The notes under the pieces are model-generated. The model did no database searches, was not told the origin of the DNA, and saw only the letters and a list, made by a program, of their open reading frames with translations. A stretch of DNA of 38,994 nt from an uncultured bacterium (lineage in GTDB: Bacteria; Acidobacteriota; Thermoanaerobaculia; Multivoradales; JAHEKO01), in the NCBI GenBank assembly GCA_905479655.1, contig CAJQNK010000191.1, positions 1 through 38,994 on the forward strand, given 5' to 3'. Positions 18,501-24,553 of this stretch are shown here, one piece after another; the stretch's first letter is position 1, and every line of letters starts with the position of its first letter. The position numbers and the translations under genes were made by a program.

Positions 18501-18645
18501 GGCCGTCTTCGGCACCCCAGGCGCGGACGCGGAACCGCTCCCCCAGCGTGGGCGTCGACTGCGCCCCGGCCTCCGAGCCGAGGGTCGCGAGAACCACGAG
18601 CGCGAGCGCCGACAGCGCCGGACGGGTCGAACCCCACGGCCGCAC
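15502..18645 (-). CDS. Reg_prop / Y_Y_Y periplasmic sensor histidine kinase
   Basis: 1047 aa. A signal peptide is followed by about 600 residues of two-component-regulator propeller repeats (WVGTFGGLARFDG, LWIGGQLGLARR, LWIATDYGLL), which form a periplasmic beta-propeller pair. A Y_Y_Y-type domain lies before the membrane (RYTGFDFTMPESLRFSYRL). One TM helix is at about 745-765, then a coiled coil and a HisKA domain with His814 in IAHDFNNLL. The HATPase domain has N-box NLTLNARDAM, DTGEGID, FEPFFTTK and GFGLSMAYG. No receiver or DNA-binding domain follows, unlike BT-type hybrid systems. Start is GTG at 18645. It probably senses an extracellular ligand and phosphorylates an unlinked regulator. 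The kinase core is the NtrB-like HDFNN type. Confidence 0.93.
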   Translation of the reverse strand: MRPWGSTRPALSALALVVLATLGSEAGAQSTPTLGERFRVRAWGAEDGLPQASATAIEQTRDGYLWVGTFGGLARFDGVRFEVFDVASPGLPIQRILSLHEDRAGDLWIGGQLGLARRRGGEFEAIPLPGTPEVWDIAEDPDGRIWLATSQGLRVQDGAGFREVDVPGAPPDAKYLTLWIDPRGVVWAGGSPSLLVRIEGDDQRLLPAPEEARIVWSIAGDDQGALWMSGDGGRLYRVEEGGFREVGGPLPSADQTDPLLVDSDGRLWLGAADAWFVDPAADGAPRLVPATVARSGVRSLFEDREGHLWVGTNLEGLLRVDRSPVLEPRDLPDKQVAGLDADPDGDVFAAFLGQGVWKIAPGVAAPVALAVGSEEITGPLIFTGAGTLWVGVGERLAYRRPGGGEGEVALGDLGLAFSFLEDAPGGLWVGCALGLGYWDDERGSLERVPGVPRVTIHALAEMPDESLWIATDYGLLRRDPTGAIASFSVRDGLPRGQIRSLLVMPDGSLWIGAYGGGLARYAEGRFHLSTAEDGLQENVASSLLYRPEDDDQPGVGGLWINGNRGVSRLSQADLRRHALQVDEPLRVRVFPTGEGTGGFSPSSAVASDGTLWFATIHGPRGLEPRVAVASGKPPPVVIEGVFQGGRRLPWSGGAVELPPTAPRTLEVRYTGFDFTMPESLRFSYRLVGRDEGWVEAGGRRSAYYSHLEPGAYSFQLRAHSGGSYTGDPAQLAIVIRPHPWERTGLQVGGVLSLLFLVGWAVAARLRSAERRNRALRREMETRQQMQSELLASRAVLAESRRLEAIGRLTGGIAHDFNNLLTVMTGVCQFLDDDFDDKQRLTEDVDQLRRCVDRATNLTRQLLTFGRGQTLTPKIVHLDRFLSDFVAMLERVLRDDIRVRQDLHPAGPVLVDPGQLEQVVMNLTLNARDAMPRGGTLTFSTGVVSLVAGDFDDGSPLEPGTYARLVVQDTGEGIDPEVQKHIFEPFFTTKPQGAGSGFGLSMAYGFILQSGGAIRVESEPGQGARFEILLPLHDVLGGPPRRAEEADR

Positions 18646-18699
18646 TCCTGACCCGCGAGACTGGAAGAGCCCGCCCGTGACGATCCCCTTACGCGCTAC

Positions 18700-19008
18700 C
18701 TAGCCGACCTTGATCGCCTCGCCCAACTCCCCGAGCGAGAAGTTGGCCATGATCTGGTGACCGTTGAAGTCGAGGACGCGGATGTCCTCCACCTCCTGGA
18801 GGTCCTGAGAGATGTTCCGGTAGGCCTGAGCGTACCGGTCGCGAACTGCGTCGAGGTCCACCTCGTAGGCGATGAACTTGTCGATGCCCTTGAAGCGGAG
18901 CTTCTCGACCAGACGCGGGTCGGTGAGGTCGGGGTAGGTGGACAGGACGAGGATCGGTCCGGTGCCGGTGAAGATCAGGTAGGCCTTCAGGTCGGCTCTC
19001 TGACTCAT
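18700..19008 (-). CDS. Small soluble protein of unknown function
   Basis: 102 aa, not recognised. The start ATG has a purine-rich AGGGGGAA about 6 nt upstream. No signal peptide, TM segment or cysteine is seen. Sequence alternates beta strands (AYLIFTGTGPILVLSTYP) with amphipathic helix (DLDAVRDRYAQAYRNISQDL) and ends FSLGELGEAIKVG. It looks like a small folded cytosolic protein. It lies upstream of the sensor kinase in the same direction with about 54 bp between, so co-transcription is possible. A function cannot be proposed. Confidence 0.7.
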   Translation of the reverse strand: MSQRADLKAYLIFTGTGPILVLSTYPDLTDPRLVEKLRFKGIDKFIAYEVDLDAVRDRYAQAYRNISQDLQEVEDIRVLDFNGHQIMANFSLGELGEAIKVG

Positions 19009-19130
19009 CGCAGTTCCCCCTCCCGGGCACGGTAGCGCCCGCCCTCCTGGGGTGTCAAGCGCCGCCGGCGCCGGGGCGGCGTGCCGGAGAGGCGTGCCGG
19101 GGGTGCCGTGCTGGGGGGCGAGGGCTGATC

Positions 19131-19154
19131 ACGCGAAGACGCGAGGGCGCGAAG
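19131..19154. repeat. Three tandem 8-bp CGCGAAG-type units
   Basis: ACGCGAAG, ACGCGAGG and GCGCGAAG stand in exact register within the intergenic region between the small unknown gene and trmJ. They resemble the CGCGAAG-rich intergenic strings seen in several high-GC genomes. Only three units are present here. Confidence 0.4.
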
Positions 19155-19200
19155 GAGCACCGGGCTGCCCGGGCGTGTCCGGCCTCGATACAGTGAGACC

Positions 19201-20025
19201 ATGAGTCGACCCCCCCGCCCCGTCGCAGAACCCGAGGCGATCCGCGACCCCCTGCGTCCGGCCGTCGTGCTGGTGCATCCCCAGGAGGAGGGCAATGTGG
19301 GAGCGACGGCTCGGGCCATGGCCAACCTCGGCCTCGATCGCCTGATCCTGGTCGAGCCGGCCGTCGAGATCGGCGACGTGGCGCTGGCGCGGGCCGTGGG
19401 GGCGCGCCACGTGCTGCTCCAGGCTCACCGGGCGGCCAGCCTCGAGGAGGCCCTCGCACCGTTCCACCGCGCCGTCGGAACGACCTCGACCCGCGACCGG
19501 AATCTCCCGAGCCCCATCGGACCCAGGGAGCTTCCGCCACGGCTCGCCGCCGAGCCCGGAACCACGACCGCCATCGTCTTCGGACCCGAGTCCTCCGGCC
19601 TGACCAACGACCAGCTGGCGGGTCTCGATCCCGTGGTCCGCGTACCCTGCTCCAGGGAGCAGCCCACGCTCAACCTGAGCCAGGCGGTGGTCCTGGTGGC
19701 GTGGGAGATCTGGTCCTACCGGCTGACCCGACCCGGGGGCGACGCCGACGCCGACGCACACGGGGCAGAGCCCGAGTCGCCTCCGGCGACGGCCGGAGAG
19801 GTCGAGGGCCTCCTGGGGCACGTGCGGAGCACCCTCGAGGCGGTGGGCTTCGCGCGCGACGGCACGGCGGAGACGGCACTGCGCGACCTGCGCCGGCTGG
19901 CCTCCCGCGCCCGATTGACTCCGCGCGAGGTGACGCTGCTGCGGGGCATCTGCAGGCGAGCGTCGCACGCCTCGCGCCGGCTGCCGGAAGTCGGGGACGG
20001 CGCGGGCGGGGCCGGCGCCCGGTGA
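19201..20025 (+). CDS. trmJ: SpoU-family RNA 2'-O-methyltransferase, TrmJ type
   Basis: 274 aa. SPOUT knot methyltransferase; TrmJ 2'-O-methylates position 32 of tRNAs. N-terminal motif 1 is VVLVHPQEEGNVGATARAMANLG with the catalytic Asn and Arg region; motif 2 is IVFGPESSGLTNDQL; motif 3 is SREQPTLNLSQAVVLVAWE with the conserved NLSQAV. The C-terminal extension (about 175-274) is helical and carries GLLGHVRSTLEAVGF and LLRGICRR, as in TrmJ proteins, favouring TrmJ over TrmL. No strong Shine-Dalgarno is seen before the ATG. It ends 14 bp before eda. Family is certain; the exact target is inferred. Confidence 0.87.
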   Translation: MSRPPRPVAEPEAIRDPLRPAVVLVHPQEEGNVGATARAMANLGLDRLILVEPAVEIGDVALARAVGARHVLLQAHRAASLEEALAPFHRAVGTTSTRDRNLPSPIGPRELPPRLAAEPGTTTAIVFGPESSGLTNDQLAGLDPVVRVPCSREQPTLNLSQAVVLVAWEIWSYRLTRPGGDADADAHGAEPESPPATAGEVEGLLGHVRSTLEAVGFARDGTAETALRDLRRLASRARLTPREVTLLRGICRRASHASRRLPEVGDGAGGAGAR

Positions 20026-20039
20026 TAAGGTCCCACCCC

Positions 20040-20687
20040 ATGGCCTCTCTACCGGACGCCCCTTCCGCCGTCGCTGGAGCCCTCGCTCGATCTCCGGTGA
20101 TCGGAGTGGTGCGGACCGGCTCGGCCGCGGAGGCCGGGGCCTGGGCTCGCACCCTGATCGCCGGCGGGGTCGAGCTGATCGAGGTCACCTGGACCGTCCC
20201 CGACGGGCCCGATCTCGTGCGCGCCCTGATCGCGGAGCGCGCGGGCGACGGCCCGCCCTTCATCGGCATGGGGACGATCACGACCGGCGAGCGCGCGGGG
20301 CGGGCGCTGGCGGCGGGCTCGGAGTTCGTCGTCTCGCCCAACGTCTCGCGAGAGGTGGCGGCCGCCACCCGCGACGCCGGGCGGTTCCTGGTCCTGGGGG
20401 CCCTGACCTGCAGCGAGATCGTCGCCGCGGTCGAAGCGGGGGCCGACATCGTCAAGGTGTATCCCCTGCCATCGGTCGGAGGCCCCAGCTACCTGGAGAC
20501 GGTGCGCCAGCCCCTGGGCGACCTGCCGATGCTGGCGGCCGGGGGCTTCGGGGTCGAGGAGATCCCTCGGTACCGGCGGGCCGGGGCCTCGGCCTTCGGC
20601 ATCGGGGCCCCGCTGCTCGGTGTGGGCGCCCCGGACCCCGGAGCGTCGATCGGTCGAGCGTTGGAGCTGGCCCGGGGGGGCGGATGA
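20040..20687 (+). CDS. eda: KDPG/KHG aldolase (2-dehydro-3-deoxyphosphogluconate aldolase)
   Basis: 215 aa class I aldolase that splits KDPG to pyruvate and glyceraldehyde-3-phosphate in the Entner-Doudoroff pathway. Motifs: VIGVVRTGSA at the N-terminus, catalytic Glu48 in ELIEVTW, FIGMGTI in place of GAGTV, FVVSPNV, and Schiff-base Lys139 in DIVKVYPL, followed by the phosphate-binding GGF. The start at 20040 has TAAGG about 9 nt upstream; the frame is open further upstream as a shadow of trmJ. No edd lies nearby, so the pathway assignment is from the family alone. Its stop overlaps the next gene as ATGA. Confidence 0.88.
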   Translation: MASLPDAPSAVAGALARSPVIGVVRTGSAAEAGAWARTLIAGGVELIEVTWTVPDGPDLVRALIAERAGDGPPFIGMGTITTGERAGRALAAGSEFVVSPNVSREVAAATRDAGRFLVLGALTCSEIVAAVEAGADIVKVYPLPSVGGPSYLETVRQPLGDLPMLAAGGFGVEEIPRYRRAGASAFGIGAPLLGVGAPDPGASIGRALELARGGG

Positions 20688-21097
20688 CCACCCCGGGTTC
20701 CCTCCACGTCAACTTCGACCCGACGCCGGAGATCTTCGCCACCGACGCCCAGGGCGGGTTCGAGTTCCGTCTGGCGCAGGAGGGCGAAGGGCCGCTGGCG
20801 ACCTCGGACTACGACGAGATCCGGCTCGTCGCGTCCATCTGGCACCCGTCGGCGTCGCGTTCGATCGACCTGGATCGAGCCTACGTGGAGGTGCGCGCGT
20901 CCTTCGACGGCTCGAACGACCACTGGTTCACCCTGGCCGAGCTCGAACCCGTCGTCCCGCCCTATGGCGCCGAGCGGTTCGACGGCTGGATCGTGCTGCC
21001 GGTCTTCGGCAGCCGCACGGCGCTGGCCGTCTCGGGAAGCGGCTTCGAGCCCCGCGCCCGGCTGCAGGTCCGGGCCGGCGCCTACCTGGTCGTCTAG
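20684..21097 (+). CDS. Small beta-rich protein of unknown function coupled to eda
   Basis: 137 aa, not recognised. Composition is acidic and aromatic with predicted beta strands (LHVNFDPTPEIF, RAYVEVRASFDGSNDHWF, WIVLPVFGSRTALAVSGSGF, LQVRAGAYLVV). No signal peptide, cysteine or catalytic motif is seen. Its ATG overlaps the eda stop by 4 bp, so it is translated with the aldolase. The fold may be a jelly-roll or galactose-binding-like sandwich, but this is only an impression from the strand pattern. It converges on the macro-domain gene with a 6-bp gap. Confidence 0.65.
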   Translation: MTTPGSLHVNFDPTPEIFATDAQGGFEFRLAQEGEGPLATSDYDEIRLVASIWHPSASRSIDLDRAYVEVRASFDGSNDHWFTLAELEPVVPPYGAERFDGWIVLPVFGSRTALAVSGSGFEPRARLQVRAGAYLVV

Positions 21098-21103
21098 CAG
21101 CCC

Positions 21104-21646
21104 TCAGCGGAAGCCGCGGCGGAGCTCCTGCCGGAAGGTGTTGAAGGCCTCCTCGTCGAAGAGGGTCACGACGACCCGTTCCAGCTTCGTGCCGCCCTGG
21201 AGATAGCGGTGGATCTCCGTGAGGGTGATGCGCGCACACCGGTCCATCGGGAAGCCGAAGACGCCCGTCGAGATGGCCGGCAGGGCAATGGACTTCAGGC
21301 CGTGACGATCCGCGACCGCCAGCGAGGAACGAACCGCCGAGGCCAGCTTTCGATCCTCGTCACCCTCGCCCATCTCGGGGCCGACGGAGTGGATCACGTG
21401 CTGCGCCTTCAGATCGCCCGCGCCCGTGATCACTGCCGTTCCCACGGGGGTCCCGCCGATCCTGTCGCACTCCTGCTGGACCGAGGGACCGCCCTTCTCC
21501 CGAATCGCGCCGGCGACGCCGGAACCGAGCTTCAGCTCCTCGTTGGCGGCATTGACGATGGCATCGACCTCGAGCTCCGTGATGTCTCCCTGGGCAAGCT
21601 CGAGGAACGTGCCGTTCATCTTGATCGAGACCTTGGTATCCACCAT
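21104..21646 (-). CDS. Macro-domain ADP-ribose-binding protein / deacylase
   Basis: 180 aa. Binds ADP-ribose and in the MacroD class hydrolyses O-acetyl-ADP-ribose or mono-ADP-ribosyl esters. Motifs in order: QGDITELEVDAIVNAANEEL (adenine-binding Asp and NAAN), GSGVAGAI loop, GTAVITGAGDL, VIHSVGP, and the second phosphate loop ISTGVFGFP. All lie in expected order and the length is normal. The start ATG is preceded by AAAGGG. An extended -10 box (TGATAGAAT) sits about 60 nt upstream. It may reverse ADP-ribosylation in the cytosol; no ADP-ribosyltransferase is near. Confidence 0.92.
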   Translation of the reverse strand: MVDTKVSIKMNGTFLELAQGDITELEVDAIVNAANEELKLGSGVAGAIREKGGPSVQQECDRIGGTPVGTAVITGAGDLKAQHVIHSVGPEMGEGDEDRKLASAVRSSLAVADRHGLKSIALPAISTGVFGFPMDRCARITLTEIHRYLQGGTKLERVVVTLFDEEAFNTFRQELRRGFR

Positions 21647-21703
21647 CGTTCGCTACCCTTTCCGCAGAACCCGCCTTGATGGCTCAGTTGACGCGCACCG
21701 CAG

Positions 21704-21712
21704 ATTCTATCA
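21704..21712 (-). promoter_or_regulatory. Extended -10 promoter candidate for the macro-domain gene
   Basis: On the minus strand TGATAGAAT is a TGn extended -10 with five of six matches to TATAAT. It would give a leader of about 50 nt to the macro-domain start at 21646. The -35 region is GC-rich without a clear box, as allowed for extended -10 promoters. Confidence 0.4.
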
Positions 21713-21766
21713 AGAAGCCGGTACCGGGCCGTCCCCGGACCTCTCCCCAGGGTAGACTCACCGGCC

Positions 21767-23686
21767 ATGCTGGACATCCTGAAGCGAGAGCTGTCCCGAC
21801 GGGTGGGAGCCCGGATCCGAGAGGCGTACGGCCTGGACCACGAGCCGAACGCCGAGGTGCCGCCGCGCAGGGAGCTGGGCGACGTCGCCTTCCCGGCAGG
21901 CCTGCACCTGGCCCGGGAGCTGCGGCGCAACCCCCGCCAGATCGCCCAAGAGCTCCTCGACGGTCTCGAGCTCCCCGACTGGGCGCGCGAGGCCCGCGTC
22001 GAGGGCGCCGGGTACATCAACGTCTTCCTCGACCGACCCCGGATCGCCTCCCGGCTGCTGGCGGGCGCCGTCCTCCGCCCCGCGGAGACGCCCCAGGGCA
22101 AGGTGATCGTGGAGCACACCAACATCAACCCCAACAAGGCGGCCCACATCGGACACCTGCGCAACGCCGTCCTCGGCGACGTGCTGGTGCGGGTGCTGCG
22201 GGGACTCGGACGCCCGGTCGAGGTGCAGAACTACATCGACGACACCGGTGTCCAGCTCGCCGACGTGGTGGTCGGATTCATCGACCTGCGCGGCCTGACC
22301 GTGAGCGAGGTCGAGCAGTTGCCGGAGCCCTTCGACTATTTCTGCTGGGACCTCTACGCGGAGGTCGGGCGGTGGTACGAGGGCGATCCCGGCCGCCAGG
22401 CCCTGCGCCGCCAGACCCTCCACGCGCTCGAGCGGGACGAGGGCGAGCGGGCGGCCATGGGCCACCTGGTCGCGCGGCGCATCGTGTCGCGCCACCTGCG
22501 CACCATGAACCGCATCGGCGTCGGCTACGACCTCCTGACCCACGAGAGCGCGATCCTCGGCCTCGACTTCTTCTCCACCGCCTTCGAGAAGCTCGAGGCG
22601 AGCGGCGCCGTGAAGCTGGAGGAGGACGGGAAGAACGAGGGCTGCTGGGTGATGCCACTCTCGGCCAGCGAGGAGTTCGCCGGCCTCGAGGACCCGGACA
22701 AGGTGATCGTCCGCTCCGACGGCACGGTGACCTACGTCGGGAAGGACATCGCCTACCAGCTCTGGAAGTTCGGCCTTCTCGGCCGCGACTTCGAGTACGC
22801 GTGGTGGGAGGAGGAGGGCCTCTGGGAGACGACCACGCAGGGCCGGGGCGAGCATCCGCCGTTCGGCTCGGCGAAGCGGGTGGTCAACGTGATCGACGCC
22901 CGGCAGAGCTATCTGCAGAAGATCGTGCGCGCGGGCCTCGAGTCGCTCGGGCACCACGAGGAGGCCGCCCACTCCGTCCACTTCGCCTACGAGATGGTCT
23001 CCCTGTCCACCGCCACGGCGCGCCGGCTCGGGTTCCTCGACGACGGCGACCCGGGGCGCTCGATCGAGATGTCGGGCCGCAAGGGGATCGGCGTCAAGGC
23101 CGACGATCTGATCGACCAGCTCGAGGCGAAGAGCCGCGAGGAGCTCGGCAGCCGCAACCGGGACCTGTCGTCCGCCGACCTCGACCGGCTCGCGTCGGAG
23201 ATCGCCACAGCGGCGCTGCGCTTCTTCATGGTCCGGGCCACCACCACCCGCATCATCGCCTTCGACCTCGAGGAGGCCACGAGCTTCGACGGCGACACCG
23301 GACCCTACCTCCAGTACTCGAGCGTCCGTTGCCGCAATATCCGCCGCAAGTTGCGGGAGGCCGGGATGCCGGACACGATCGAGCCCGCCGCGGTCGCCGA
23401 GCTCGACGCCGAGCTGTTCTCGGACGACCTCTGGGACCTGCTCCTTTCCATGGCCCAGATCCAGGAGACGGTCGAGCGGGCCGGCGAGACCCTCGAGCTG
23501 TCCCTGCTGGCCCGCCACGCCCTGGACCTGGCCTCGAAGTTCCACGCCGTTTACCACAAGCACCCGATCCTCCACGAGGAGGACGAGGCTCTGCGCGCTG
23601 TCCGACTCGCCACCACCCAGGGCTTCGACCGGGGTCTGGAGACGCTGACAGGGCTCCTCGGAGTGCCCCTGCCGGAGAGGATGTAG
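21767..23686 (+). CDS. argS: Arginyl-tRNA synthetase
   Basis: 639 aa class I synthetase. An N-terminal Add1-like tRNA D-loop-binding domain (about 1-110, with RELGDVAFPAG) precedes the catalytic domain: VEHTNINPNKAAHIGHLRN carries the HIGH motif at 127-130. The KMSKS region is the variant MSGRKG at 435-440. The C-terminal DALR anticodon-binding domain begins around TGPYLQYSSVR and ends LLGVPLPERM. All blocks are present and the length is standard. ATG at 21767; TAGACT at 21753-21758 could be a -10 giving a nearly leaderless message. Confidence 0.97.
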   Translation: MLDILKRELSRRVGARIREAYGLDHEPNAEVPPRRELGDVAFPAGLHLARELRRNPRQIAQELLDGLELPDWAREARVEGAGYINVFLDRPRIASRLLAGAVLRPAETPQGKVIVEHTNINPNKAAHIGHLRNAVLGDVLVRVLRGLGRPVEVQNYIDDTGVQLADVVVGFIDLRGLTVSEVEQLPEPFDYFCWDLYAEVGRWYEGDPGRQALRRQTLHALERDEGERAAMGHLVARRIVSRHLRTMNRIGVGYDLLTHESAILGLDFFSTAFEKLEASGAVKLEEDGKNEGCWVMPLSASEEFAGLEDPDKVIVRSDGTVTYVGKDIAYQLWKFGLLGRDFEYAWWEEEGLWETTTQGRGEHPPFGSAKRVVNVIDARQSYLQKIVRAGLESLGHHEEAAHSVHFAYEMVSLSTATARRLGFLDDGDPGRSIEMSGRKGIGVKADDLIDQLEAKSREELGSRNRDLSSADLDRLASEIATAALRFFMVRATTTRIIAFDLEEATSFDGDTGPYLQYSSVRCRNIRRKLREAGMPDTIEPAAVAELDAELFSDDLWDLLLSMAQIQETVERAGETLELSLLARHALDLASKFHAVYHKHPILHEEDEALRAVRLATTQGFDRGLETLTGLLGVPLPERM

Positions 23687-23731
23687 CCCGCCTCGCCCCG
23701 GTTCCGCCGAGCCCTCCGCAGGCTGTCCCCC

Positions 23732-24434
23732 GTGGCCCGGATAGCGGGCTGCCTGGCCCTGTGCGCGACGGTGGGAGGCGCGACCCCGGGAGGCGCAGCT
23801 CCGGAAGGGGGAACCCCGGGAGGGGAAACCGCGCTCTCGGCGACCGGGACCTCGGACCGCGAGGTCTTCGAGCCGCCCCTCTCCGAGGAACACGCCCGGT
23901 GGCTTCGTGACGCCGGCATCCTGCTGACGGCGGAGGAGCGCTCCTTCTTCGGGACGCTCAGCGAGGAGTTCCGGCGCGCAGCGTTCATCGAGGCGTTCTG
24001 GGCCTCGCGCGACCCCGATCCCCGCACCCGGACGAACGAGCTGCGCCGAAGCTGGGAGGAGCGGGTGAACCTGGCGGTCCTCGACTACGGGTCGACCGAC
24101 GACGACCGCGCGCGGGCCCTGCTCTTCAACGGCGAGCCGGGCGGCTTCGTCCTGCGGGACGGCCGCGAGATCGAGCGCTGCTGGGACCGTGACGTGGAGC
24201 TGGAGATCTGGTTCTACGCCCGGCGGAAGAAGACGAGCTGGAACGGTTGCCCGGAAGATGCCCGCGATCTATCGCCGGATCGAGGAGGACCTGCGATCCC
24301 GCTACCTCCTCGCCTACCAGTCCAGCAGCTCGCTGGATCCGGAGAGCTTCCGCCGGGTGGTCGTCGAGGTCGAGGACCCCGACCGACCGGGTCGAAAGCT
24401 GGAGGTGAGGGCGCCCAGCGGCTACTACCCGTAG
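23732..24434 (+). pseudogene. Decayed third GWxTD-VWA gene with internal deletion
   Basis: The 5' part (GTG start, frame of 23732) encodes a signal-like N-terminus and a GWxTD-like domain homologous to copies 1 and 2: RRAAFIEAFWASRDPDPRTRTNEL, TDDDRARALLFNGEPGG and LEIWFYA. From about 24230 homology jumps to the extreme C-terminus of the VWA domain: DELERLP in a second frame, then [21 protein letters not shown] ending SGYYP in a third frame, with stop at 24432-24434. Relative to copy 1, about 640 residues (roughly 1.9 kb), including all central repeats and the MIDAS, are missing and the two ends are out of frame. It is most simply a deletion plus frameshift pseudogene; an assembly collapse is the alternative. 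It lies between argS and a secreted propeller protein. Confidence 0.8.
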
Positions 24435-24553
24435 CCTGACGCTCGACCCTTTCGATCCACCGATTTCGGCCCCCTTTCGCCCCTGGCGGCGTTGCCCCAA
24501 CTCGCGGTACCATCCGGACCAGCCCACCGAAACCCGCTTCTCCCGGAGGTCCC

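Noticed and set aside
20040..20687. An Entner-Doudoroff operon
   Set aside because: Only the aldolase is present; no edd, zwf or kinase gene is adjacent.
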